From Buxus sempervirens (Eukaryota; Streptophyta; Magnoliopsida; Buxales; Buxaceae), in the NCBI GenBank assembly GCA_947561395.2, contig OX387184.1, positions 59,393,197 through 59,457,196 of the forward strand: DNA of 64,000 nucleotides, read 5' to 3'. Both the position numbers and the translations under genes were made by a program. Under the pieces are notes generated by a model. It searched no databases. It was given only the letters and a program-made list of their open reading frames with translations, and was not told where the DNA came from. This document shows, piece by piece, positions 25,801 through 36,564 of this stretch. Within the stretch, counting starts at the first letter, position 1. Every line of letters starts with the position of its first letter.

Positions 25801-26333
25801 TTTGCTATTCTCGATGGATCTATTTTGTATATATTCGACAATGCTATCTACAGAGTACGGTTCATTTCTGTTATTTTCATGATTTCCTATTGAAAGTTAT
25901 ACCAGAAAAAAAAAAGAAGGAAAAATGAAATCTTCATTACCTTCTACTTGTTTATTGATGCCTAGTAAGGCGACAACGACATTAATGGCGATGAACCAAA
26001 GTGTGAGTTCAGAAAATTTAAAGCCACGGCAAGATTGGAATCTGGAATAATCAGTTGAAACAAATGCCTTGGAGTAGTGGAACGTTAGATAGAGATGAAT
26101 AGAAGTTGTAGAGGAATTCTTACTGCTAGTGGCGATGAACCAGAGTCTGTACTTCACATGTTCTTTCTTTTGTTTCTTCCTCTGCTTTGTAACTGTTCTT
26201 TTTGTTTCCCTGCAAATATAATTTTGTCGGCTTTCAATACTGGGTTTTTCTAGGACTGTGGGTGTTACCGAAAATCAAGTAATTTTGGCTTGTTTTGTTT
26301 GTTGTTTGAAAAAAGAAAGAATTAAGGAGAAAC

Positions 26334-26459
26334 ATGGATCGCAAGAAAGAAGTTGCTTCATCTTCTTCTCATCTCCTCTGATCATCTTGGTTCCAAGAAC
26401 TCCTAATCGTCTTCATTATTAATGGAGTTTTGGAGTCTGTTTTTCAACCAGCATCAATG
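26334..26459 (+). pseudogene. Captured exon of a small plant-specific Ser-rich protein family
   Basis: An ATG at 26334 begins MDRKKEVASSSSH, and across two frame changes the sequence continues with SDHLGSKNS, a serine run and NGV.ESVFQPASM up to a donor-like ATG|GTATTT at 26459. This resembles, from memory, an uncharacterised land-plant family whose N-termini read M-x-x-K-K-x-x-S-rich, then F-G-x-K-E/D, then G-I/V-F-x-S-V/I-F-x-P-x-S-x-V followed by an intron. The fragment contains an in-frame stop and frame shifts and is not a working gene. It lies within the Helitron on the same strand as its 5'-3' axis, as expected for exon capture. Confidence 0.45.
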
Positions 26460-27849
26460 GTATTTTCTTCTCTTGTTCTACAATTGCTGTTATTTGTTAA
26501 TTGGTATCATATTTCTGTTTTAATGTATCTTTCATGCATTTGTATTGACCGTCTATCTTCTATCATTTATGTTAATAGGCTTATGGGCTCTCTTTTCTGC
26601 CGTAATGTGAACTGTTTTTTTTTTTTTCCTTTTTCTTTGCGCAATTGGATGATTATGTTTAATGGGTTATGGTTAGTTGAATCATTCAAGAAAGAATGAG
26701 ATAAACTGGGCTGAATAGTTGATTCATATTGCCTATACAGCATAATTTTATTCTTGATTTTATTGGGTTTCACGAATTTTCATATTTGCTAAAATTGTAG
26801 AGAAGTTCATGTTTTTGCATAATTGAGTGATGTTATTCAGTGAAGAAAAAAATAAATGACAAAATATGAATGCCAAGTAATGTTATGATAGCCAATCCAG
26901 GTTTGATTAAGCAGTAGTTTAAGAATGGAGAGATTGATTGGTAGCCTTTTTGGACGGAAGATCTTCTGGCATTTTTCTGTCAATCATGACAAGGATTCAT
27001 GTGTGAGGATTTCTGATTATTGATGTAGATTACTCCTCATGGAGATGTACAGGAATCACCTATCGGAGAGGTTATAGTGTGTTGCAATATAACATATTTT
27101 GTATAAAAAAAAATTTATATTTAACATTACATATGTTATACTTTCGATTTTTTGTATTCCTGTTTAGTAGAAACTTCTCACGTGCAAAGCACGTGCGTAT
27201 TTACTAGTTTCATAGATATTGGAGAGGGCTCATTGGAAATTTTGTTTGGATTCTTTTCTTGGAAACTAATACTGAAATCTGTGTTTGAAGGATCTTATTT
27301 TCCTCTAATTGAATGATCTGTAAACTGCCGAAGTTAGAATTCTGGCACCATATGAACTATACTGTTTAGTGTGCTTTCTTCATCTCTTTTTTTCTTTTTA
27401 AAACTCTTGGGTGTTTTTTTTGGAAGATGGTTACGCTGTGAAGTTTGAGGGTTTCTGTATTGATTAGTCAGGTTTTGATGGCCATATTTCTGGATGAGTT
27501 TTGTTGCTCGGTGAAGTTATGGGTGATTATTATTTCATGGGGTTTTCTATTCATTTTTTTATGTGGATACCTTAGTAATATGTTTCTTTATATAGTTTGG
27601 TCTTAATTGGTGTTGGGATTGCCTACTTTAACATTTGTGACGTGTTAACCAGAACAGCCTTCCATTAATTGAGTAATATACTCGGGGTTTCCGATATGTG
27701 AACTCGTGCATGTGCAACTGGGTGCTTGATAAATTTTGGAAGATGGGAACTTGGTTTGGATTTTTCTCTTCTATAATGATCCTTAATTCTGTGCTTGGAT
27801 TTCTCAATGGCTTAAAACCTGAAAGACAATGTAGGAATTGCAGTTGACG

Positions 27850-28880
27850 ACTAATGGATTTTAAATATTGGAGTTGGAGCAAGGATGAATTTATTTGATA
27901 TTATGGGTTAAGGGCATTTCTCACTTGAGTGTTGTTTTTGATCATAAGTTGATGTTTGTACAAGATTTTTCTTTTAATAGTTGGTGTAAAGTGGTAAATA
28001 GATTGTCTATTTTAAGATCTTGTGGTGGATAAATCTGAATCTCTCTTTCTCTCTTTTCCATTTTGTTTTTGAATTTATTGGCTATTGATAATTTTCCGGT
28101 TTCTCATATTCTTGATATCTTAATCTATGCATTTCATAAATTTTGGACTATAGTGTTTGGTGTGCTTTCTTTATCTCTTTTTTTCTTTTTAAAACTCTTG
28201 GGGGGTTTTTTTTTGAGAAGATGTTTGAGCTGTGAAATTGAGAGTTTCTGTATTTTGATTTATTCAGGTTTGGATGGCCATATTTCTGGATGAGATTTGT
28301 AGCTTGGTGAAATGGAAGGCTGTTCAGGTATCCCTGAGTATATTACTCAATTAACGAGTTCTATGCATTTCTTGTTTGTGGATACCTGAGAAGCCTTCCA
28401 TTAATTAATTGAGTAATATACTCAGGGTTTCTGATACGTGAACTTGTGCATGTGCAACTGGGTGATTGATAAATTTTGGACGATGGGAACTTGGTTTGGA
28501 TTTTTGTCTTCTATAATGATCCTTAATTCTGTGCTTGGATTTCTCAATGGCTTAAAACCTGAAAGATGATTTCTTTGGGTGTAAATAGAATTTCAGCAAC
28601 TTCTTGATCAAGGGTCATATTTTTTTCTCTTTGTTTTACGTTTGAGAGGGTTTCGGGATTCACTGGACGAATTTTTCTTTGCCACTTTCCAGATTTAGAA
28701 GCCATATTTCAATGTAGGAATTGGAGCTAGGTTGTGATTTTTTACGACTATTATTTAAGGGGCTTCTGATGAAATTTTTGTTTAACCCTTTTTTTTTGGG
28801 GGTGTAGATTCTAACATTATTTGCTGAGATTTTAATAAAAGATAGATACCTGGTGCAGGAGAGGTGCTTTTGCAAGAGAT
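27850..28880 (+). repeat. Array 1 sub-block S2
   Basis: Second copy of the order seen in S1 and S3. It has the CTCTCTTTCTCTC stretch at about 28040, TTGATAATTTTCCGG, CTCATATTCTTGATATC at about 28105 and an uninterrupted Helitron empty site, then GAGTAATATACTCAGGGTTTC at about 28410. That segment also occurs at about 27672 and 34802. Confidence 0.75.
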
Positions 28881-30370
28881 TTTTCTTACCTGATGCAGTG
28901 CTCCCATTTCTTGTGGAATTTTGGACTGTTTAGGGGTATTTATATAAAGAATATATTATTCCTTTGGTCTTAGCATGCTTCTTTTGATCTTTGGATAAGT
29001 GTTTCCATTGTGGTTTAAGATCTTGTGATGGGTTAACCTTCTTCCATGCATTGAGCAATATATGATTGGGGAATATTAGAAGGATTTCTGGGTTGGTCTG
29101 GCAACTCGTTTTTATGCATTTGGGTTCTTAATAAATTTTGGAGGGTTGAAACTTGGTTTTGATTCTTCTTTTTTATATAATTCCTTAATGCTGTTTTTGA
29201 ATTTGTCATTGTCGTTTAGTTTAATGATGCATAAATTGGTTTGGCACCAGAAAGATTATGCGCTTCTCGAGGCAGAAATGGAATTTTGGCAAAATAGCAA
29301 GTGATGGTTATATTTTCTATTTCTTTTGTATTGGTGGTTGTTGGCTTTGAATTAAGTTGTGTTGATATTTTAAATGCTTCTTTTGATATTTCTGGTTTTG
29401 GAGGCCATATTTCTGGTTAGGATGAAATTACTGGTAATTATTATTTAAGGGCCTTCTCATGCGCTCTTCATTTAGGTGATGTTTTTTGGTCATACGAATA
29501 TTTTGTTGATATATTATCAGTAAGAGTTTTCCTTTTATGGTTGGTCCAAATTGGGGATTGGATTTGTTACTATTAAGATTTTATGATGGGTTAACCTGAC
29601 CAGTTCTTACTATCCGTTGAGGAATATTAGAAAGATTTCTGATCTATCAGCTCGTACTTGTTCATTTGAGTGATAAAATTTGGTCTTGCCGGTGGTCAGT
29701 CTCAAAGGCACACAGTGGTTATGTCGAATCTTGCATGATTCTGCTGTTCTTTAAATTTAGGTACTAATTATATTTTGCCATCTGTGAAGAATGGATTTTA
29801 TATTTCCTTTGTTATACCTTTGATAGATCTCGTTGTCTGTGGTTAGTTATTTTAAGAAATTGAGGAATATTTTTTTTTGTTATTTTCATGTTTTTCGTGT
29901 TTTGGGTGCATGCATGACTTCCTTGTACCCAAGAAAGTCATTTTAATTTTAATCTCCTTTTGGATATGTCATATTTAATTTTTAATCTATTTTTTAAAAT
30001 TTTTTAATTGAAGGTTTCAAAAATGCGCACGAGTTTTCTTTTGGAGTCTTTGTAGTTAATTGATGTTTCTTAAGGTCTGGTTGTGTGTGTATGGACTTGT
30101 TATTTGTTTGAATTTATTGAAGGTCTGGTTATGGGATGCTTCCTTCAAAACTTTGTTTGGATTCTTCTCACGTGTGCCAGCGCTTGGATTAAAGATTTTC
30201 CTTTGATTTAATGATTTGTAAATAGTGCTTGGATTCTTTAGGGAACACAGAGAATTTCTCCATCATGTGAAGCTTAGGTTTCTTCTTGCCCTCATACAGT
30301 GGTCATTTCTATGCATTCTACTTGGTATATTTTTTTGTTGATATTTCCTATAAGATTTTACTTGGTCTGT
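28881..30370 (+). repeat. Array 1, most diverged right-hand modules
   Basis: Modules here still show GGAGGCCATATTTC (29399-29412), GGTTAACCTGA (about 29589) and GATTCTTCTC (about 30160) but spacing is irregular and the last recognisable landmark is at about 30250-30370. They are probably the oldest or least homogenised members. Confidence 0.6.
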
Positions 30371-33300
30371 TAAAATGGGGCTCGTTTGTAAAATTAAAGT
30401 CCTATGGGCCCATAATTTTTTATTATGTAACAAAATGGTGGGAAATTATATGGAATTATAACAATTTGCTATTTGCTGGTGTCATTGTCCTAAAATGATT
30501 ACACACACCACTTGCCAACCCAACGAGTCTAATATTTTAAGGAAGGGTCTGATGTAAAAGATGAGTCATAGTTGATGTTTCCATACAAGGTGGTGAGGAT
30601 TGTAACTCATTCTTAGTGCAGCTTGCATCTGTCATCTCATGTTAAATGCAGTTTTCGATGACACGAACAATATTTGTAATTGCGATTTTAATGGGAAATG
30701 ACAAAATATTTTAACTTTCTCCTTGTTTAATTTTCTTCTTTTGCTTGGAAGTACTAAACACCTTTTTTCGCCTTGAAATATGAAGCACATCACATGCATG
30801 TCTAAGTTTCTTTTTAATGGAGCATACAATCATTTGGCTGTCACTTCAACTTTTTCTCAATTATTTGCTAATAATAAACTTCAATGTATTCCCCTATTTT
30901 ATCAAACAAATAAGTAAGAATTAAGAAGAAAAGAAAGAAATCTAACGTATGTGTGTATGTGTATAAATGTATATAGGACTCTCTATAAAAGTAGCATTTA
31001 AATTTGTTAATGAAGTTGACTTCAAATCTTATTTATGAGAAAGGAAGTTTATATTCTTCGAAAATCTTGTGAAAGACGGTGGTTAAAGAAAAGACAATTT
31101 TTTCAGAAGATTTAGGAGCTGAATATGATGTAATTATAGAATATTAACAAGTTGTGCTACATTGTATCTTGTATTGTTAATGACAAAAACTTTAACATAA
31201 ACAAGCTTTATTTAGTTGTATCATCATTAATAAAAACATAAGGATTGTGTTACCTATAATTCTCAAGAAAATTTTCAAACTGCTACCTTAAGTGTTTTTA
31301 ATTTTCACGTGCCTAAAATATCCTCCTCTAGTTTTAATTTCAGTTTTATCAATGATATCTAATTTAATAATAAAAAAAGATTATCATAATTAGTTATATC
31401 CTAATAATAGTTTTGTTAATTAGCAGATAATATCTCTTATTAGATTTTTCAGTTTTATTAATTAGCAGTAATATCAAATAACCTAATTTAATAATAAAAA
31501 TATGATTATCATAATTAAATAAATATCAAAATAAAATCTTAATTAAAATATATGGTAATTCCTTTGATAATTAAGAGCAGTTAGACTTGCGAAGAACAGG
31601 AATATGGTTATTATGGTATTAGAATCCTAATTAAAGTAATTTCTAATTCATAAAAATCCTAATATTATAATTTATAATTTTAGAATCTATATCTATATAC
31701 TACTATTGAAAGCTAAGCGTTTTATTATTTTCATATACCTAAAGATCCTTCAACCCATTATTATTTTACAATTTTTTTTTTACTATTGATGTGTATCTAT
31801 TAAAATCCTATTTTTTCTCCAATTGAATATACAATTTTATTTTTTTTATTTTTACTAGTGAATCTATTAAAATCATATTTCTTGTCCAATTAATATACCA
31901 AAAAAATTAATATAAGTATTGTTTATATAAAATAACTAAATCTTATTTCTTATCCAATTACACCATGAGTGCTATTAAATCAATTTCTTCCTTGACCTAC
32001 CTAGTAGATTTCGTACATTTACTAATAGCTATAAGATATTTTTTTACTATTGACGTGAATCTATTAAAATCATATTTCTTCTCCAATTAGATCTATATAT
32101 ATACTAATATTACTATACTATTAAAAGCACAAACTACCTTAAGTGTTTTTCATTTTCATATACCTAAAATACCATCCTCTAAAATAAATATTTAATTTTA
32201 AAAGTAACAAATTTTTTTATTATGTGAATCTAGCAAAGTTCTACTAAATTAGATAAGCCTTGATTATAGAAATATCTAGGATTAAATTTTATTTAATAAA
32301 ATCCTAATAAACCTTAATTATACTTTTCTAAAGGGCTTTAATTAAATAATAAAACCTAAATTATTAGTAACAATGATTTGGTATATTTATCCATTATCTA
32401 GAATATTTTATTCAAAAACTAATTGCACTTTATCTATAAAAATATTTATAAAGAATATTTAATTTCAAAATTAAATTTTTTTTATTATTTGTGTGAATCT
32501 AGTAAAATCCTACTAATTAGATAAACCTTAATTATATTTATTTAAAAGATATAAAATTAAATAATATAAATCTAAATTATTAATAATAATAATTTTGTAT
32601 ATTTGCACATTATTCTAGAAATTTTTATTCAAAAGTACTTGTCTAAAAGAATTCTAATTGAATAAAATAAAAATATTTTAACAAAAATGATTAATTAAGA
32701 GAATTTTAACGTTAAACAAATGGATTAATAAATCAATATATACATATATGTGTGCATGCGTTCATGTGCCTTCATGTGTGTGCCTTCCAATAGAATTGAA
32801 TGTCAATTAAATTCCTAATACTTAAATATTATTGGTCGCCATTTATTCAATTCCAATAATTTTTAAACTTGAGAGCAATTTATTATCAATTTACATAAGA
32901 AACATAAACGTTATAATTAAGGTGACCTTGAATAAGTTAATTCGGGGTTATATCTAAACCCATAAATCATTCATTCGATAGATAGCTATTAATTAAGATG
33001 CATAGTAATGTTATTGCTAATTTGGCTATTACCCAATTATTTACCTGTGATTACTAAACATTTAGTTTACTCCAATATCTGAATTAAGTACTGTGCAAAA
33101 GGCAAACAAAAATCAAATAAAATTAAATAAGAGTTAGAATAATAATTAAAAAAAGCAAAATGAAACCAGAATTATATTGGGGATAGTGAATATAACTTTT
33201 ATAGAATTTTATTTCCTTATTGATGATAATAGATGTACCTAATTCATTAATGAGATGCATATTATAAAGGAATAGGAATTGGTAGGAATTGTGGTGGTGA

Positions 33301-33965
33301 AGGTTGTTGAAATAACAATTATTTTAAGCAATATATTTATAAGTTTGAATCGTGTAAATAATTTGTTAAAATCATTCATAATTTTATTTTCTTATTTTTT
33401 ATTTTTTGGGTCCCACAACATGATTAGGAAAGGAAAAAAAATAAGAAAATTGGCCAATAACAGTGGGATAATACTTAAGCTGGCCAGGCTGACAGTATAT
33501 CGATCTAGAACTTATCAACGCAAGTCACAATTGGGTTCAGGCCTGAATGGTCTAAGCCCCACATTGCTACTTCTAGATGTAGCCAGGCTTCCAGAGTAGT
33601 AGTAGTGGTAGAAGAAGTTAGCGTCAGTTTTTTTTGTTTTTCTTTTTCTAGTTTCTATTAAATTCTCTTTCTCAACACATCTTGGTTTTTGTTCACTAAA
33701 TTTGTATACATACATATAAAATTGTGCAAGTTGCATGTTTAGGAACTGCAAATTGGGATTCATGAAAGGCTTAAAGTAATGTGTAAAGGTTAGAGTTTGA
33801 ATTAATTATTGGTGTGAAAATTATGCCTGTAAAAGTGAAACTAAAACGATGAAGAATAAAAAATTAAATCAATCATGATGCAATACCTTTTTCTTATAAT
33901 TCATAACAATTTAGAAGTTACATAAAATAACACCTACAAAAATATATGAGGAATTAACAGAATAG
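30371..33965. other. 3.6-kb AT-rich island interrupting array 1
   Basis: None of the array 1 landmarks occur here and they resume at 33966. The island has no coding potential that I can support. Its middle (about 31240-32720) is very AT-rich and made of repeated Helitron-like 5' ends and related words. The edges, 30371-31240 and 32720-33965, show nothing recognisable apart from short low-complexity runs. It may be an old composite insertion or unrelated DNA between two array segments. Confidence 0.55.
31260..32720 (+). mobile_element. Nested remnants of Helitron-like / AT-rich repeat family
   Basis: Starts resembling plant Helitron 5' ends are seen at 31686 (TCTATATCTATATACTACTA) and 32092 (TCTATATATATACTAATATT). 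Each is followed by ATTGAAAGC or ATTAAAAGC and then a shared GTGTTTTTCATTTTCATATA and CCTAAAATACC region. A third, less complete copy lies at 31285-31335. The word GAATCTATTAAAATC with a following TCCAATTA recurs at about 31795, 31855 and 32055. No matching 3' hairpin-CTAG ends were found, so these are fragments. Confidence 0.4.
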
Positions 33966-35296
33966 TGTTTTTTGATTTGGAGTTGGTTACTTTGTGAAAT
34001 TTGAGAATGTTATGTTTCTTAATTGGTATCTTCAGGTTTTGGAGGCCATATTTCAGTACTGGAGTTGGAGGAAAGATGAAGTTGTTTGATATTATGGTTC
34101 AAGGTCATTTCTATGCATTTAACAAGATTTTTCTTTTAATAGTTGGTCTAAATTGGTAAATAGATTATCTAATATCTTGTGGTGGATTAATCTCTCTCTC
34201 TCTCTCTCTATTTTTTTTTTCTTTTTCAATTGGTTTTTGAATTTATCAGCTATTGATAATTTTCAGGTTTCTCATATCCTGATTTGTCAATCTTTGCATT
34301 TTATAAATTTTTGAGAGGGCTTATTTGAAACTTGGTTTGGATTATTTTCTTGTATGCTGATATACTTAAATCAGTGTTTGAAGTATCTGATTTTCCTCTG
34401 ATTGAATGATCTATAAATTGCCGAAGTTAGAATTCTGGCACCATCTGAACTATGGTTTGGATTATTTCAGTAAATAGATTATCTAATATCATGTGCTTTC
34501 TTTATCTCCTGTTTTCTTTTTAGAACTTTTGGGAGGTTTTTTTTCTCCTGGAAGATGGTTACGCTGTGAAATTTGAGGGTTTCTGTATTGATATATCCAG
34601 GTTTTGATGGCCATATTTCTGGATGAGATTTGTAGCTTGGTGAAATTATGGATGCTTATTATTTGGTGGGGTTTTCTATGCATTTTTTTGTTTGTGGATA
34701 CCTTTGTAAGTTGTTTCTTTATATAGTTAGGTTTTAATTGGTATTTGGATTGCCTACTTTAACATTTGTGATGTGTTAACCTGAACAGCCTTCCATCAAT
34801 TGAGTAAAGTATACTGGGGGTTTCTGATATGTAAACTCGTGCATGTATGATGGGTGCTTGATAAATTTTGGCGGATGGAAACTTGGTTTGGATTTCTCTT
34901 TTAATAATGCTCCTTAATACTAAGCTTTGATTTCTAGATGGCTTAAAACCTGAAAGATTATCCTCTTCTTCGGGTAGAAATAGAATTTCAGCAACTTCTT
35001 GATCAAGTGTTGTATTTTTTCTCTTTGTTTTACGTTTGATCGGGGTTTGCTGGATTTGAAGCAAGTTGAGTTGCATTGATAAACTTGACGAATTTTGCTT
35101 TACTACTTTCCGGATTTAGAAGCCATATTTCAATGTAGGAATTGGAGCTACGTTGAGATTTTTGACTTATTTAAGGGCTTTCGATGAAATTTGTTTCACC
35201 TTTTTTTTTTTGGGGTGTCAATTCTAACATTATTTGATGATATTTTAATAAAAGATTTCTAACTGGTGTAGGAGAAGTGCTGTTGCAAGAGATTTG
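33966..35296 (+). repeat. Array 1 sub-block S3, last segment of array 1
   Basis: Third copy of the S1/S2 order: GGTTTTGGAGGCCATATTTC at 34035, a CT microsatellite at about 34192-34209, TTGATAATTTTCAGG, the Helitron empty site at about 34298, CCTGAACAGCCTTCCATCAA at about 34780 and GAAGCCATATTTCAATGTAG at about 35118-35140. It stops at about 35296, where ARF intron sequence begins. Confidence 0.75.
34192..34209. repeat. (TC)n microsatellite
   Basis: CT run shared in position with shorter runs near 25022 and 28035 in the sister sub-blocks S1 and S2, so its expansion differs between copies. Confidence 0.9.
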
Positions 35297-35733
35297 TTTC
35301 CATTTAAGTTGGGTATAACAGTTTAGGACCTAATATATCAATGACTAGATTGGTAATTTTGTTAGAGTATAGCTGAATTTCATGTCATATGGTTTCAGGA
35401 TGAATTGCGAGATGTTGTATTACTTGTTTGTGTTATCAAACAAGATATTCCTAATGCAATGATTGTTGTAGAGATAACTGAGAAGCTTGGTATTCAATCT
35501 ATCCGCCAACAACACTGGTAGAATTTCCTTTGTGTCCTGTTTCTTGAGACTGCATTGTTTTTGTCTTGTATCTTTCCTGTTCTTAGTTTTATTTTTCAAT
35601 TATAATTTCGAGTACTTACTACAGTATGCTTTGGTGGCTTTTTTCGGTACAGAAGAGCACATGCAACTTACGGAGAGGGCCTGTATGAGGGGTTGGAGTG
35701 ACTTTCTTCCAACATATCTAGTAAGGCAAGTGC
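35297..35733 (+). pseudogene. ARF unit A: ARF1-type pseudogene, exons 4-5 only
   Basis: This is the truncated first unit of array 2. Exon 4 (35399-35517) follows a GGTTTCAG acceptor and reads [10 protein letters not shown], then KQDIPNAM and [16 protein letters not shown], matching the ARF C-terminal half that carries the guanine-binding NKQD motif; here the N is replaced (VIKQD). It ends at TG|GTAGAA with the phase of plant ARF genes. Exon 5 (about 35647-35733) matches [20 protein letters not shown] with an in-frame stop at the DW position and small length changes. Exons 1-3 are missing because array 1 ends at 35296. Confidence 0.88.
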
Positions 35734-36564
35734 TATTATATGTTTTCTGTATGTGAACTTAACTATTCTTTCATTATAGATGACGATAGTCATAAAAATT
35801 ATTTTTATTGTTTTATGTCCTTGTTCTTTGAATGTGTTCCTTCTTTCATTTTTTTTCAATTATTTATTCAACTTTTAGTTTTTCTAATTAGTATATTTTC
35901 AGCATGCACTCGTCTGTCTTTTTAAATATTTATTAAAATTGAATGGTTAAAGATGCAAACTAATATAAATTGTTAAGCTTCCCATCATATCTTAAAGAAA
36001 AAAAAAACCAAAGGACGATGGTAAAAAGAGTTAAATCAAATAAAGATTAAAAGCATATAAAATTATACTTTGCAAAAAATTAAATGTACACGTATACTAA
36101 CACGAACTTATAAAAAATCTAAATAGAAAATCAAAATCACTAGAATTAAAAGGGCAAATGAGTGTATGGTTAAAAAAAAGAAAATAATCATTTATTAGAA
36201 TTAATTAAAACTAGAATCCTAGTAGAATAGGATATTGAAAATGAAAACGTTAGAACATAACAAAAAAGGAGAAAGGTTAAATCGCAATAAATAATAAAAA
36301 ACAAAATTAAAGATCAACACACTAAAAAAGTATATTTACCATTTTCCTTTGAGTTGTATTCTGAAGGGAATGATGGGAGGTTTCAAAAGTATTTTAATTA
36401 TTTTATTTTTTCAGATACCGTTTACCATTCGCTTTTAAGTTTTTCTCTTACAACTTTCTCTTTTTAACCTTTTTCTACTTGTCTATTGTTTGTGTTTTTC
36501 GATTTTTTTAATTTTGTTTCTATATGCTTTTCTGTTTTTTTATTCTTTTTTGGTTTAATTTTTT

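Larger units (their letters stand above)
25117..27207 (+). mobile_element. Non-autonomous Helitron, 2091 bp, complete ends
   Basis: The 5' end is TCTTTACAACTATAAAAAG and the 3' end is GTATTTACTAG. A perfect 7-bp hairpin, CACGTGC at 27179-27185 and GCACGTG at 27189-27195 with loop AAA, lies 12 bp before the end. The flanks are A on the left and T on the right, the known Helitron target. Empty sites in sister modules at about 28122 and 34298 (…CTATGCA|TTTCATA… and …CTTTGCA|TTTTATA…) confirm the limits to the base. Near the 5' end CTGTTGGGAACAGTCA is repeated at about 25209 and 25288. No Rep/helicase frame is present, so it would depend on an autonomous partner. Gene-like pieces lie inside. Confidence 0.93.
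24825..27870 (+). repeat. Array 1 sub-block S1 (first of three), split by the Helitron
   Basis: Starts with GGTTTTGGAGGCCATATTTC, has a CT microsatellite at about 25022-25038, then TTGATAATTTTCAGG and a CTCATATTCTTGATAT word. The Helitron inserts at 25116/27208, after which the block continues (TTTCATAGATATTGGAGAGG and on to ACTCGTGCATGTGCAACTGG at about 27702). Sub-blocks S2 and S3 carry the same order without the Helitron. Confidence 0.75.
1483..30370 (+). repeat. Array 1: head-to-tail family of ~0.4-0.9 kb modules, identity unknown
   Basis: The whole stretch is made of diverged copies of one module, all in the same orientation. Landmarks recur in a set order: GGAGGCCATATTTCA, TTGACAATTATTATT, TTGGTAATTGGATTGGCTAC, GGTGGGTTAACCTGA, TGCTTCCATCCATTGAG, GATAAATTTTGGAGG, TTGGTTTGGATTCTTCTC, GATTTTCCTCTGATTTCAT, TAAACTGGGTTGAA and CTTCTTCAGG. 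Examples of the first landmark lie near 2150, 3040, 4110, 6200, 9225, 13820, 19320, 23100 and 24820. Several landmarks sit directly behind pyrimidine-rich tracts ending in CAG (TTTTCAG, CTGCAG, CTTCAG), like 3' splice sites. No frame stays open across modules and no protein family is recognisable, so a decayed non-coding multi-exon transcription unit or an intron-derived repeat is more likely than a coding family. The array is interrupted by a LINE tail and a Helitron. Confidence 0.85.

Noticed and set aside
1483-30370. Box C/D snoRNA cluster
   Set aside because: TGATGA-like and CTGA words occur in many modules, but spacing is not right for snoRNAs and no terminal stems or rRNA guides were seen.
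1483-30370. Array 1 as a CRISPR-like or simple satellite array
   Set aside because: Modules are long, variable in length and spacing, plant-type in context, and lack short identical repeats separated by unique spacers.
1483-35296. Array 1 as decayed ARF gene copies related to array 2
   Set aside because: No ARF exon word (KLGEI, [18 protein letters not shown]) could be found in any frame, and the intron words of array 2 do not occur there.
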